Positions 1 through 13,118 of a stretch of 64,000 nucleotides of DNA are shown piece by piece. Under the pieces are notes generated by a model, which saw only the letters and a program-made list of their open reading frames with translations, made no database searches and was not told where the DNA came from. Numbering within the stretch: position 1 is the first letter of the stretch; every line of letters starts with the position of its first letter. The DNA is from Phoenix dactylifera (taxonomy: Eukaryota > Streptophyta > Magnoliopsida > Arecales > Arecaceae), in the NCBI RefSeq assembly GCF_009389715.1, contig NC_052400.1, positions 18,941,674-19,005,673 on the forward strand, in the 5' to 3' direction. The position numbers and the translations under genes were made by a program.

Positions 1-406
1 ACAACCTCAACAACTTAGCTGACCGAAAGGAGAAAAACGAAAAAAAAAAAAGCAAGAGTATTTATTACCAGTATCCATCCCTTTTCTCTCTCTAGAAAGC
101 AATCTTTCGTGTGGAACAAATTTTAGGGACTGCAATTTAGATATGGCTTTCTATTTGTAGCCAACGCACGGATAACGACGGAGCCCTTCCCGGCCCGCCC
201 CCTCCCCTCACTTTGTCTTCGGTTCATCACTCCTTGTTCTCTTTCTTCCTGTTTCCACATCTCACCACCGTCCTCCTAAAATAAGAACTCAGCGAGCGAT
301 CGCTGGTGGCTAAATTTGTTTTTTTTTTGTTTGTTTGTTTGATTGAATTGGTGGGGGGAGGGATTCTTTGCGGCGTTGGATTGCTGATTTGTTGCTGTAA
401 ACGGAA
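1..406 (+). promoter_or_regulatory. Upstream region and 5' leader of the CID-type gene
   Basis: This is non-coding sequence upstream of the first ATG of the PAM2/RRM gene. It has pyrimidine-rich CT tracts near 80-100, a GC-rich block near 180-210 and a poly-T stretch near 318-328. I could not place a TATA box or start site with confidence, and the promoter may extend beyond the left edge. Confidence 0.4.
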
Positions 407-3270
407 ATGGCTGCGATGGCGGAGAACGCGATCGGGTCGGACATCCACCGGCAGGCGGCGGCGGCGGCGGCGGCGGCGGAGACGGAGTACCAGAGGGACG
501 TGAGGAAGCTGGTGGACCTGCTCTCCAAATTGAATCCATCCGCCAAGGAGTTCTTCCCGTCGTCCTACGCCCCTGCCGCCGACGGAAGCGGCGCCAGCGC
601 CGGCGGGGGAAGGAATTCCAACGGGCGGCTCTCCGCCGATGCGCCCATTTTCGTGGCGTCGTCCGATTATAATAATATCGACAATCAGTTTGTTAATGGG
701 AGTAATAAGGACTCGAGCAGCGATGGATCGGTGAACAATCAGCCGAATCACAGAGTACTGGCTCTGATTCTTTTGTCCTGCTCTTTTTTTGTTTGTTTGT
801 TGGAATTTGCGATGTAGATCGTCTGGGTATTCGGTTTTATAGGGTTTGGGATTCTATATCTTTCAAAACTTTGATTTTTTTTTTCTTGGATTATAGGAAC
901 AGATTAAGGAACATGGGATAACTTGGAAAGAGATTGTTGTGATCTGTCGTGTCTCAAATTTGGGCAAGAAATGTTTAATTAGCAATTTTCTCTGTTAAAT
1001 TTTAGTTTTTGGAGACTTTCTCTAGAGAAATTTGGCTGTTTTGTGAAGTTCCAGGTGGTTAAACATTTTCTTTCTTTCTTTCTTTCTTTTTTCCCAGAGG
1101 AGGAATGGTTATAACCAGGGGCGGAGGAAGATGAATGATAGAGCCCGGAGAGCTATGCGGGAGGAGAGCATCAGGCGAACTGTATACGTTTCTGAGATTG
1201 ATCAGCTTGTGAGCCCACGAAAAGAAGAAACTTCTTGGTTTTTCTTCTTTTTTTTCTTTCTTTTTTTTTTGCTGCCGTCACTTTCTTATATGTCACTTAA
1301 AAAATATTCGCTGGTCTTGTGCTGCTAATGTTAGTGATTATCTAATTCCATATTGCAGTGTGCTAATCCGAGCCTTGCACTTAATAAATTTCAGGTCACT
1401 GAAGAGAAGCTTGCTGAAATATTTGCTACTTGTGGGCAAGTAAGTTTCTTGGTCTGCAACTTGTAGAAGTTATACAAATTTGCAGGATGTGCTGTGCATG
1501 TATGATAAGGTGTTGGAATTATGAAATTGATCAGAATAGAACGAAATAGATTGCTACATCAAGTGCATTGCTATTCTTTATATTTTAAGGAATTTTATTG
1601 TTTCTTTCATTTTAATCCAGTTCGCAAATTTAGCAGCAAAAGATATTTCTTTTGGTAAGAGTTATCTAAATTCAGATTGTAGAGTTATGTGATTTTTTTA
1701 TATAATGAATTTCTTGGATCATCTTTTAAAGTTGTTGTCTTTTGCATGTTTTGGCAGTGTTATATGCTTATAAAGTAATTAAGGTTTGTGAGGATTTGTC
1801 TATTATATTCCTATCTATTATTAGAAGATTCTCGTCAAACTTCCTTGTATTAAGAATGATATAATAGATTTGAAACCATCATGGATGGTATGTTTACAGA
1901 GTTGTAAAATATGTTTTATATGGTTTTATGAATCAAAGTTTTCTGATGCTTTACACTGTTTGCTCCTCTATTCTGCTGCGCATAAGATGTGTCTGATTTT
2001 CTTAATGCTAGTCTGTGAAGCTGTTCATTTTGATATTAGAAAATGAGTAAGGCCAAGACTATTGTCGTTTTACTTTCTTAAGGCTAAAACTAAGGGTTTC
2101 ATATTCAGAACATTATTTATTAAGGCTGGCCTGTCAATGGCAAGGTTAGCAATGATGGGGCTGCTATGTTCAGCCTAGATTATTGTCAGTTTGATATTCC
2201 TGCCTTTTAGGAGTAGCTGACTACTTGCATTGGCATTGTATGCGCAGACATTCATGGGCTTGTATGAACTGGATGATTTGTATAGTCTCCTCAGTTAAAA
2301 TGAAAAAATTGGGTTTTCACGAGCTCATAATCTACATGACTTATGAAGGGTTTGTTGCTGTTGAGACTTTGTCAGGTAGAGGATATTGCTTCAGATAGTG
2401 TCTCATCTAGCCTGACATGGTTTTGAACTAGGTTTAGATCATCAAGAGGTCTCAGTTTTATATTACCCCAAGTAATTGGAGATGGGTGATAATATTTTCT
2501 CAATTACATCAAGAAAAAAGAGATACATAATATTACGTGATAACTTGCACATTTTAAACGTTTTCTATGTTTGACATAAAAATTCTTATGCTTATATTCA
2601 CCAGATTTTGAAGTTCATGTTGATATGATATGATGCTCATTTATAAGCAACTATAGAATGCGTCCTTTTTTTCCCTAAAAAAAAAGGATATGCTTTAAGG
2701 ATATGCATTGAGCTTTTACAGTACTTCACTAAGAAACTTTGCTAATACAATAGTATTAAAATCTGATGTCTCTTGAAAATAAAAATTTGAGTAACTGTTG
2801 AAATGGTTGTAAATGTGCAATGATTTTTTATTGGAGGTGGTATCCTAATACATGCCATTATAATAGGCTATGGTCCTTTTATGTAACATGTAATCCAGCA
2901 TGACTACTTACATCGACATATAGAACCCCAGACCAACCATGGGTTGAAGACCAAGAAATTGGGCAGATTTAAAAACATATAGTGGTACAGATTATTCTTA
3001 AGTAAATGAGCTGCATGGTAGATGGACTAAAAGATGTTCTTAAATATGAGAATAAAAACCAACCAATAGGTCAAGGTAAAATAGGAATCTGAGAGTTTTA
3101 AGGGTGAGAAAAAAGAGATTTCTTAAGAAGATAAGGCAGGTAAAGGGTTCAAAAATGGTCCTTAAATCTTGAAAAGTGAACAAATTTGGTGCTAACACAC
3201 TAGACTAGCTTTAAAAGAGATAAAGAAAAAGAGATAAAGATATCTTGGTGAGATGGAAGTAGAGAGGCTT

Positions 3271-3316
<46 letters not shown>

Positions 3317-6300
3317 CGCAATAGATCATTTAGGCTTTGACTAAAACTATAAAAACAAGAAATGGATGATACTTAACATGATATTTATGTTTTCTTAGGA
3401 AGTGTGATCCAAAATTGAGGAAACATATGGTTGCTATCCAGAACTCTGATGGACAGGTGGAAGACAGAAATTAAAGAATCTGGATAAGAGAACAAATGTT
3501 CAAGAGTTCTTCCAGATGATATTGGCCTGACACAAGCATGTCACCATAGTGTGAACACTAATTATGGTCATCAGGCATATCTTGAGGGAGATAAAGAAGA
3601 TATGGCACAATCATTGTTTCCATTGAAGTTCTCTGTAGCGTTGCACTTTGGCCAGGAGTGGGGGTAGCTCATCTAATTAAGACTTCGAAAGAAATCATTG
3701 ACTGCTGGTGTTAAATCCCATTGACACAAAGCTATGATTCCACAACAATTAATTATATTGTATGGAATGTTTTTTTTTAACATTTATTAAATAAGGATGT
3801 CCGATGGTTTTGTTGACAATCAGCAAACCCCAGTGAATTACTTTTGGCTAGAAAGGACAACGAAGGGTTCTGATATAGTTAACTTGTGATGTTGGGGCCC
3901 CATATCCTTTGATTATGGAAGCTTGAATGATAAGTGATATCCTTCCATTACTTGCTAGGATTGAGGAATATTATGAGTTTGTCTGCAATCAAAGTAACTC
4001 TCATGCGGGCCTTAGCAGTCAAAGGCCACACAAAAATTCTCAAGCAGTTGCAAGAAGTAATTATTTTCTTGAAGATGGGAAGGAGAAGTTTTGATGCAGC
4101 ACAGAGTGTAGCCAACAGATACTATGACCAACTAGACTATGCCAAGCATTGAACGAGCCAACAGATTCATGGGCAAAGATTGCAGTAGTAGAATAATTCT
4201 AGTCTCAAATTTTATGTTATAATAGAATAATTCTAGTATGACCAAATAGACCAACAAGGATAGTATCAAATTTTGGCCAGATTTTCATATTTGTAATAAA
4301 ATAATTTTCGTATATTTTCTTATTGTGGAGTCCTATTTTGAGTTTAATTTTGTATCAGGTTTAATGCTCGAATTAGGGTTAGGATATCATATACTATAAA
4401 TATGCACATAATATATTGTAAGGGTCATCCTTTGAGATATTAGTAAAATTCTTTTCGAGAGAATTTTTTTTACCAAGTGAAGGTTTCTTCAATCTAGTTT
4501 TATTCTATTTGCATGTTAATCTTCAAAGCATAACCTCATCAATCAAATCACCCCTTCTTTCTTTTCCTGCTGCATCAAGTTTCACCAAAATGCATCAAGA
4601 TAAAAGTTCAGGAACTATTAATTCTTTGAGTCAGGTTGCTAAGAAAGTTTTAACTTCCATCTGTTTCCATTCTTTTCATTGTTATCACTTTAACCGAGTC
4701 TTTTGCAAATGCCCCAAGCATGCATTGTTTCAGATGCTTCCTTTTTCTTGTCCATGCATATTCTTTTATTATCTGAAGCTAGATTACATTTATATTTGTA
4801 GTTCATTTATTACATCTATTGTTATTGTCGATGATGATGATGATGATGATGCTAGATATTTATTTCTGTTTCCATCTTAATAGAAATTCAGAATACAGTT
4901 GTCAATAAAAAAAGGCTGATTTGGCACTTAACAATGCACTTCTATTTCTCTGACTATTCTAACATGTTTATAATGAAGGTAGTTGATTGCCGGGTTTGTG
5001 GTGACACCCATTCAGTTCTACGATTTGCATTTATAGAGTTTGCTGATGAGGGTTAGTTCATTCAACTGCCGATTGTCTTAGATGTATTTAAATCAGTAGT
5101 TGTCCCATGCATCTTATAGATAAAAATTGTGGAACTTTTTCTGATAGATGGTGCAAGAGCAGCGTTGAATCTTAGCGGGACCATGCTAGGTTACTATCCT
5201 GTCAGAGTCTTACCTTCGAAGACTGCTATCTTGCCTGTCAATCCTAAATTTCTTCCACGGGTGAGCATGAGTAACATCTTTTCATGCCTATGCTTATACA
5301 GTAATACCATTTAACTTATAGCTCTTTTCCTACTATTCCTTCATTTTGTTTGAAATATTTCTTAATGTTGTCGCTGGTTGTGACTGGGTGCAGTCTGAGG
5401 ATGAAAAGGAAATGGTTGTAAGGACAGTTTATTGTACAAACATAGATAAGAGGGTACGTAAATTCTGCTCTGTGATCTGACTCCAGTGTTTTGAAACTAT
5501 TGACAGACATATTTTATGGATTAAATAGAAAAATAACTGGTACCCAAACAGATTGCTTATGCAAGTGATTGTGGTATTACAATCTTGGAGCTTTTGCTGC
5601 TGATTGAACAAAAACTCTTTTATGACAGCCTTTTCTTCTTGTGCAGGTTACTCAAACAGATGTAAAGGTTTTCTTTGAACTAATTTGTGGCAAGGTCAGC
5701 ACATTACCCTCAAACTAGTATCTATTTATTTTTTATGATCAGTTGCTTAAGATGATTAAGCCTGTAGAGTTTTTATCATTAGACAACATTTTGTTTCACA
5801 CAGGTTTCTCATCTGAGGCTTCTTGGAGATAATGTGCACTCCACACGCATTGCCTTTGTTGAGTTTGTTCGGGTAATCATACATGACCTTGCTTTTGCAT
5901 GACTGAAATTCTAATTTCATATGTACAAATGATTTAGATAGTGGAGTTGTGCATTAGTCTCTGCATCTTAGACAAGTCCAATATCATTTGCACTTTGCAT
6001 ATGTGATATCTCTCCGCCTTTAGGATTGCTTTTGAAGCCCCATAAAAATCCAACCATGCAATTTCTTATGGATAAAAAAAACATTGCATATCGTGTTTGT
6101 TAGATCGGGGTGAGCAAGGGTAGATCTGGGGCACCTGGGTTTTTTTTTTTTGGTGGAGGGGGCCTATATCATTTTGAGTCATCTTTTTATAACTCTGTTT
6201 CTTTGTCATGCCTGATGGCATGAACACCTTCATACTATGCCAAGTTGCCAACGCTTGGCATACAGTCAGTTTTGATGAATCCAATTGCTATAGGCCTATG

Positions 6301-9300
6301 TTGGTCACTGCTTTTGGGTCATCTTTTGTAATTCTCTTTCCTTCTATTTTGCCCGTGGTGATCTTATGCCATCACTCTGAGGAGAAAAAAGCCTGAAGTG
6401 GTTAGAGAAAAAAGACACGTATCTGAGAACCATTTTTGTCATTAATTTTAAGATACCCTCTCATTGCTTCCTTACATGTTGTTGAACCATTCCAAGCTTG
6501 CAGAGCTATCTCAGCAAATCTAGCAAGTTCTCAAGCACAGTAGTACTGTACTGGTTGTTGTAGTCATGATGATATATACAACCTATGATACGTGTAAGTT
6601 TGCGCTGGGTACAGGACCTTAGGCTACCTATCTTATGTTCATAATTCATTTATCCTCATTGATGCCTCTAGTCTGATAGATGGTTTCCTAGTATCTTCCA
6701 TTTCTCATAGCTGCATCACAGTTGGTCTCCATTATCAATGTCATAGCATAGGTCCATCACCTTATAACTGCATCCTAGTGGCTAACTTTTCCAGATGTCC
6801 TATTTGTTCCTCAGTTTTTTAAGATGACTTTCATGATTCAGCACATATCTTCTGATCAATCTGTCTTGTTTCCTTCCTTTTGTTATGTGTAGAATCCTTT
6901 TGCAAGTCATAGGATTGGAGCTGATTGTAGAGTTGAGTGGCTTCATTATCTGGAATGTGTACATTTTCAATCTGCTACATTTAGTTCTTCCATGTTCTTG
7001 TCTTTCTCTAATCTGTGGCATCAACTTGTATTTTTGAGTTCATGCCTTTAGGCTATACATTCGTTGATGCTTTATGGATATACTATCTCAGACTTCATGG
7101 CCTATAATTTGTCTTAGCACTGAGTCTAACTTTTTAGTGAAGCAAAAATTGGTCCCTTTGGCTTGGTTCATTCCATGATAACCTCCACTTCAGTAATTGT
7201 GTTTCTCTTTGCTTCTTGTTATCTTGGTTCCCTTTGAGTACCTTTATTTCATTCCTCCTACACATCCCTGCACCTTTTGGTCAATCCTTTCGTTATTCTT
7301 TTCCATTGGGAAAAGTTCTCTCTTTGAGGTGGCTTTATACTCAGATTTAAATGCAAGATTGTCTTCATTTGTCCAGGCATGCCATGTTTTCTTAAGGTGT
7401 ATCTTATTTGTCTGGCTTCTCCTTTCTTATGCATTTTGCTAATCTTGAAGCTTTGTGTGCTTCACCTACCCCTTCTGTATTTTTTCTAACCCCATTGTAA
7501 TGCATGTCCTTTCTCTGGAATCCTCTCAGTTTTAGGTATGTTCTTTGAGAAGGCCAGTTGTTTATGCATACTCTTGTCAAACTAGAACAACTTTCGAATC
7601 CTTAGCTACTTAAGATGTTCTTCTAGTGTCCTTTAGTTGATGCTTCCTCCAATGCTTTCCCTTACTCATCAGTTCCTTATGTTAGGTTGGCAGTTTTACT
7701 CATTATTAATATGAGGGAACTTAGTGCCTACGGTATAGTTTAGATTTTTTTCCTTTTATCTGTACATGGCTCCAATTTTTCACATACATGTGCTCGCATG
7801 TGCATATACAGTGGCATCTACAGGGCAATCACATCTGCAGTGGTGTCTAGAGGGCAACCACATCACACAGATGTGCGCAGGCACATCTATAGTGGCATCT
7901 AGAGGGCAATCGCACGCTTACACATCTACAGTTGCATCTACAGGGTAATCACTCATTTATATCTTCATTTTGTAGGGCCATGCATACTTTTCAAAGGATT
8001 GACATGTAACACCATTTCACAATTTCATTCATTTAAGGATTTTCAACCATTTATGTTCTTTGAAATGTCCTTTGCACCCCCCTTCCTTTATCCTCTTCTC
8101 ACTTAAAACTAATGCACCTTCTTCTGAACATTTGCATCATGCCAGGGTGCTTTTTCTTGGTGACATATTAGTTTTGTATAATCTTGTCATATTAGAGCAT
8201 CTCTTATGCCTCCAATGACATCAGATATCCTTCTGAAGAGTTCTTAGGTCAATGCTTTCCCCTTAAAGCTTATTTTATCTCTTGGATGGCAGTCATATAA
8301 CTGTGTGGCATCATAATTCTAATTGAATGCAATATCTCTCAGATAATTTTGGTTTCACATCATGGTTGATTCATATCTTCTACCAATTTGAATCTTTCTT
8401 GCAGCCATTCATTTTTTGGTTTACATCCATAATGGTTGGTACTTGGTAGCCGTTGAGTCTGATGTTCTGTGCTTGATAGCAAATCCATTCATGGCTCCTA
8501 CTGCAACACTAGGGCCAGCTTTGAAGTTCCAGTGATGCAGTGAGAAGCTTGTCGAGTCACCGCTACATATTTTAGACAAGCTTCTAGGATGCTGTTTAAG
8601 CTAATGGTTCTATTCATAAATGATTTACTATGAAATTTGTGCCTTCTTGGAGGTTATCTTGTTCCTAGAAGAGCAAGAGACCGGATATCATTTTTTCAAT
8701 CTAGTGTTAAAGCCAAATGTCATGTGATGGATTATCTTTTGTTCATCTGGTTTTATGGCCTTTTGACATAGGTGCCTCATTTAGGCCTGAAAATTATTGA
8801 AGTGCTAAGCTAGCAATCATTCCTTTTTTCCTTTTTTAAGGAGAAGAAATATTGTTCGATCGATTGCTGCTTTTCTGATCCGTCCTACTCTATCGCCTTT
8901 ATTTATCCATTTAGAAAAGTTTGGTGGACTTCAACTAAGGTTTATTGTATACCACACAGTGCAAACTTTGGGTGCTTGATCCATAGTGAATTTTAGGGGA
9001 TTGTTAGGAATGCTGATTGTTGTATATTCTTTCATTTTCTGACTTATACACTAGTTGTACTTCGATCCTGTTTATACATACATGAGAGGGCTATAACTCA
9101 TCGTAATTGTATCTATGGCACTGTTTCCGCCTAAGTTCAGAGTCCTGCAATGTAAATTTTTTCTCAAGCATTAGTTCTTAAATGTTGGATCAAAGGCATG
9201 TAAAATGGTACACGCATACTCAAGGCGGAAGTAATGAATTAAAGACGATGTTTTTACTCGGATTGCAATTGTTTTTTGATGAGGAAGCATTATCTTTCAC

Positions 9301-10043
9301 ACCTCTAGAGTAACAGTTCTCATGTTCACAAAATACTGCAGTTACATGCATTAATCTTGATGCTCAACTTATGCCAAATTATTTGAGGGTATCTCTGTCA
9401 TTTTGTGCGACAAAATGATGTCAGTACCTCTGTCAATCTATTTTGTAGTGATATATTGAAAGATTTCCTCTTGTAATTGTGCGTAGATAACTATTGCCCC
9501 CTTTAATGGGTTCCATTTCACTCTTGTATCTGTCCATTTTACTCATCAAGCTTTTCTGTTTCAAAGCATGCACAATGATTTCTAGGTTGTAATTCCTTCA
9601 GGGGACAACAGACTCTAGATAATTTCACCAACATTGCAGTTTTCTTTCACGATGCAATAAGCTTCTAGATAATTTCATCTTCACCAAAAATCATATGCTT
9701 ACACATTTCGGTCTGAACTGTATTCACATGTGCGAAACTTAAAGCAAATTAGTTGACTGGTAGTCTTTGGGTAATCTTTCTATTTATCTGTTGTCTACTG
9801 ATATCTTCTAAGATTTTCTCTTCCTTTTTCTCTTTATCAATGGCAGGCAGAAAGTGCTATTTATGCTCTGAAATGCAGTGGCATGATTTTGGGAGCTCTT
9901 CCTATCAGGCATGGTCCCCAATCTTGAATTGCTTGAAAGAACTATTGGAACTTCTGTAATCTCTTTGGCTTTGTGGGTTGTTCAGGGTGAGTCCTTCGAA
10001 GACACCAGTAAGGCCACGAGCACCTCGAGCAACGCTACACTGA
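407..10043 (+). CDS. CID/PAIP-type polyadenylate-binding protein-interacting protein (PAM2 + two RRMs)
   Basis: Exons read from splice sites: 407-754, 1098-1208, 1395-1439, 4979-5051, 5148-5260, 5394-5453, 5647-5694, 5804-5872, 9847-9908, 9986-10043 (987 nt, 328 aa). The N-terminus has an eight-alanine run encoded by GCG repeats, then a PAM2 motif around residues 41-54 (KLNPSAKEFFPSSY), which in this family binds the MLLE domain of poly(A)-binding protein. A basic Arg/Lys stretch follows near residues 116-135. Two RRMs come next: one starting near residue 141 (RRTVYVSEID) and one near 239 (RTVYCTNID). The C-terminus PIRVSPSKTPVRPRAP is typical of Arabidopsis CID8-CID13. The ATG at 407 is the first of two close in-frame ATGs (407, 416). 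The family acts in mRNA and translation control; a specific role is inference. The last intron starts with GC. Introns 3 and 8 are about 3.5 and 4.0 kb. Confidence 0.93.
452..479 (+). repeat. GCG trinucleotide repeat coding for polyalanine
   Basis: An in-frame run of GCG units in exon 1 of the CID-type gene encodes eight alanines just before the PAM2 region. Repeats like this change length easily by slippage. Confidence 0.85.
3272..3313. repeat. (AG)n microsatellite in intron 3
   Basis: About twenty consecutive AG dinucleotides inside intron 3 of the CID-type gene. A simple repeat, likely polymorphic. Confidence 0.9.
3661..3720 (+). repeat. Possible tRNA-like SINE relic
   Basis: The stretch TAGCTCATCTAATTAAGAC resembles a Pol III A box, and GGTGTTAAATCC about 50 bp later resembles a B box. 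No clear tail or target-site duplication was seen. This may be an old SINE head or chance similarity. Confidence 0.25.
4087..4582 (+). mobile_element. Solo LTR (copy 1) with 5-bp target-site duplication
   Basis: The element 4092-4577 (486 bp) begins TG and ends CA. It is flanked on both sides by AGTTT (4087-4091 and 4578-4582), a perfect 5-bp duplication as left by LTR retrotransposons. Inside are a polyadenylation-like stretch (ATTAGTAAAATTC) and text shared with a second copy at 51181-51637. No internal retrotransposon sequence accompanies it, so it is a solo LTR left by recombination. It lies in intron 3 of the CID-type gene, sense to the gene. The superfamily is not certain; size and ends fit Copia. 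Confidence 0.85.
5873..9846 (+). other. Long intron 8 of the CID-type gene
   Basis: An intron of nearly 4 kb between two RRM2 exons. The sense strand is T-rich. I found no ORF I can name and no clear transposon ends. The only distinct structure is the degenerate minisatellite near 7790-7950. Confidence 0.6.
7790..7952. repeat. Degenerate minisatellite (about four units)
   Basis: About four imperfect copies of a 35-45 bp unit with the shared core CATCTACAGTGGCATCTAGA followed by GGGCAATCACA. It lies in intron 8 of the CID-type gene. Units differ by substitutions and small insertions. Confidence 0.65.
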
Positions 10044-11230
10044 CTTGGGTTTGGCTGACCACTGGGGTACTGGAGAATCCATGAGGCGAGACTTTGTTCT
10101 GGAGGGCTGATAAACTGTCGCATTTGCATAAAAAGTTTATCAGCAAAGAGCGTTTTCTGAATCCCAAAATGACCCACCTTCCACCAGGCTCTAGTGTTGA
10201 ATGAGACCTTGTAGCTTTCTACTCCGGCTCTATCCTTGTTTTATTTGTTATTTTTCACTGGGACCACCAAACAAACTTAGTAGGCAACAGATTAGTTTCT
10301 GTGGATGATCTTATTTATCTCAGAGCTATGACATCGCCTAAATCAAGCTAATTAGATACCTATGCAATTTACTGATGTTTTATCACCAACATAATCATGT
10401 TTAGTGCTGCCTACCACTCTAATTATCTTAAATCTTTGTTGGAAACTGGGAAATTTGTTTTCCTTTATATACATGACTCTTGATGGGGAATTCCATGTTT
10501 AACTGTTAACCGTATGCAAGGAGACACCTTGTGTAGGTCAATCTAATGCACTACATTCGATAAACCAAGCATCTTTTACTTATGTTAACAAAATTCTGCA
10601 TCAAATTTATCAGAGAGGAATGATACTACCTTGGCAAAGATGGGCTTGGGGTGATTTACATGTTTAAACATGAAAGATATTGCAATCGAAGGTTGTCGGT
10701 ACAGGCTTTCGAGAAAGAGTACTGCTCGGTGTACCTCAGTGCTTACTAGGATTAGTGCTACTAGGTGGTAGAAGAAGGGGTTGAGTATCCATTTTACCTC
10801 TGGCAGTGAACCTGGTTGAGGTGTATGTTAGGGTGTACACTAGGCATTATTTTTTCGAGAATGTTTTCATAGTATTCCTTTGCGATCATCCTGCACTTGC
10901 CAAGGAATGCACCAACCGCTTCAGAAAGATTCCTAAACATATACTGCAAGACGAGTGTACTTGTGAAAGGGAGTTCGCACACATGACACCATTCATCTCA
11001 CGCAACTATCTAAAGATTTTTGCATTATAATACGAGAGACTAAATCTAAGCACGTATTGCATACATCCTTGGCACTCGGGATTCATGTGGGTGGTAGTGT
11101 GGACGGCCATAATTGCTTATTTTGATATATTGCATTTGTTTAGATATAATTTTGATATATACTTCCAATTTTTTATAATATGTCACTTCTCTTTTTACGT
11201 TCTCTTAAGTAAATATTGGACTTCATGACA

Positions 11231-11235
<5 letters not shown>

Positions 11236-11329
<94 letters not shown>

Positions 11330-11345
11330 GTATATGTATATGTAT
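11236..11345. repeat. (TA)n microsatellite with TG interruptions
   Basis: More than 100 bp of alternating TA, with TATG interruptions in the second half. It is intergenic, between the 3' ends of the CID-type and UBC13 genes. Confidence 0.95.
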
Positions 11346-11876
11346 AGTACTCGTATATGTTTGGTTTCCTTGGAAGCATAAGCTCCAAGCTTTGCACATA
11401 CACAATGAAGAAATGACAAAAAAATGGTGGAATTTTGATTCTATCAAAAAATGGATTTTTGAGCGTAAAAAAAGGATAAATATGCAAGGCTGCTAACGAG
11501 TAAAGAGAGAAACCATTAGTGAGTGGGATGCGTCTATCTTTCCTTGTCTTATTGGAGTAAGTACTTTTAGTTAAATCATTACTAAAGTACATCAGAACTA
11601 TATTCCATTCTAACCCTAAAAACGGCTCCCGCGAAACCCAATCGTCGGACTGGGATAGAAACCGTACGGCCCTCCAAGCACAAAGCCATGGAATTTTTAA
11701 TTTATAATATCTAACACGTACTATGAAGAGAACAAATACTTTATAACAAATACTTTATCAGAAATCCGGATTTCAAGATGATTGCGGTTAGAGACTGCCA
11801 GATTTTTGGTTTAAAGGGTACTCTTAAATTCTGTTAGTGCCTTTCCTTATCAAATATGAGCTTTACAGTTATTAGT

Positions 11877-12060
11877 ATAATTTAAGTGATCACGTAACAA
11901 CCTATATCAACCAATAATATTTTTCTTTGTTAGTGTAATCTTGTATCAATCACACTTATTTTTTTTTATTAGCATGATCCAATTACAGTGATTTTAGGAA
12001 TTACATAACAACTTACATTGGCAAGTAATATTTTTCTTTGTTGGCATGATTCTATACCTC
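11877..12060. repeat. Diverged tandem duplication, period about 110 bp
   Basis: Two diverged copies share a stretch of the form ACATAACAACYTA followed by AATATTTTTCTTTGTT and GCATGAT or GTGTAAT. The copies start near 11890 and 12001. No coding potential was seen. Confidence 0.55.
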
Positions 12061-13118
12061 AGCCTATATTATTTTTCTCGTACGAAGTCTGTATACGAGT
12101 ATATATAACTTTTAAAATGTACCAAATATAATGAAATAGTAAAATAAAATTATTTTTCTCTCTCTTTTTTTCTTTTTTTCTGCAAATATTTTAATATGAT
12201 ATTAGACCCACCAATATTAAAATAAAATTATTTTACAAGTGCACTAGTAAAAGCAAACTGGAGTTGCACAATATTATGTTTCTACATCTATGCAACTTTG
12301 TTGCAACTTTCGGATATCACTTATGTATATCTTTGATTTCTACTCTACATTTCTTGAAACTTCGGTCTCTTATGTTTTTGGAAATAAAAATTAATTCTTA
12401 TACTTAGTGGTGGCTAACAATTAGGAGTCAGCCCCCCAAAAAATCAAGTAAAATAAAGAAGGCAAAAGCCAACGATTTGCATAAAGCAGTGACTGGAAGA
12501 AAAGATATTTTGCGAGCTTTATTCATTTAAAGTCATGAAATTTTTAGACTTGTTTTATATTATTATGTATGGCTAGTATTGTGTAGAAGGATTAGCTTTC
12601 AGAAGGCTATAGGTGGATTTGCTTTAAAGAAAAGAAAGGGAAAATAGGTCAAAGCAAAGCAATGCAGTTGAGCCTCTAAAAGGAGCTAAAAGCCTAGAGT
12701 GATTTGAGTTGAGGAGAGGGCACCTCTATTCAGATGATACCCGAGTTACCGATGCAAAAACAGAGAGACTTAAAGAGATTCATGGAAGTAGAAAGTGGTC
12801 CTAATAAGGAAAAAGTGAAGAGGGAAACAGTTTGGAAAAGAATAAGAAGACTCAGCATTCCATTAATAGCCAGCAATGAGGTTTAAAGTGCAAAATGCAT
12901 ACCAGCAACCAAAGAGATGCAAGACTTCAGACCTCGACCTCTATTGGTACATGAGAAGTGCTTTCAACTACTGGATTGGTATACATCACATTATATTAGC
13001 AGGATGATCTTGGAAAGTTCAAGCATTGAGCTTTCATTTGCTTGTCAGAACCAAACAATGGCACGCTGATCTTCCACAATAGACATGTAATTAGACACAA
13101 GAAGCTTGTCCATGTAAA

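Larger units (their letters stand above)
10044..13118. other. Intergenic region between convergent CID-type and UBC13 genes
   Basis: Holds the 3' flanks of two convergent genes. It contains the AT microsatellite at 11236-11345 and a tandem duplication near 11877-12060. The many short ORFs over the AT repeat are artefacts of alternating Ile/Tyr codons. I see no further gene. Confidence 0.6.

Noticed and set aside
3934..4152. 72-aa ORF ahead of and into the solo LTR, possible retroelement remnant
   Set aside because: The exact LTR boundaries and AGTTT duplication place the LTR start at 4092, so the ORF straddles intron and LTR and has no recognised domain.
11173..11592. Several ORFs rich in Ile/Tyr/His across the TA repeat
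   Set aside because: They are translations of a (TA)n microsatellite on both strands, not genes.
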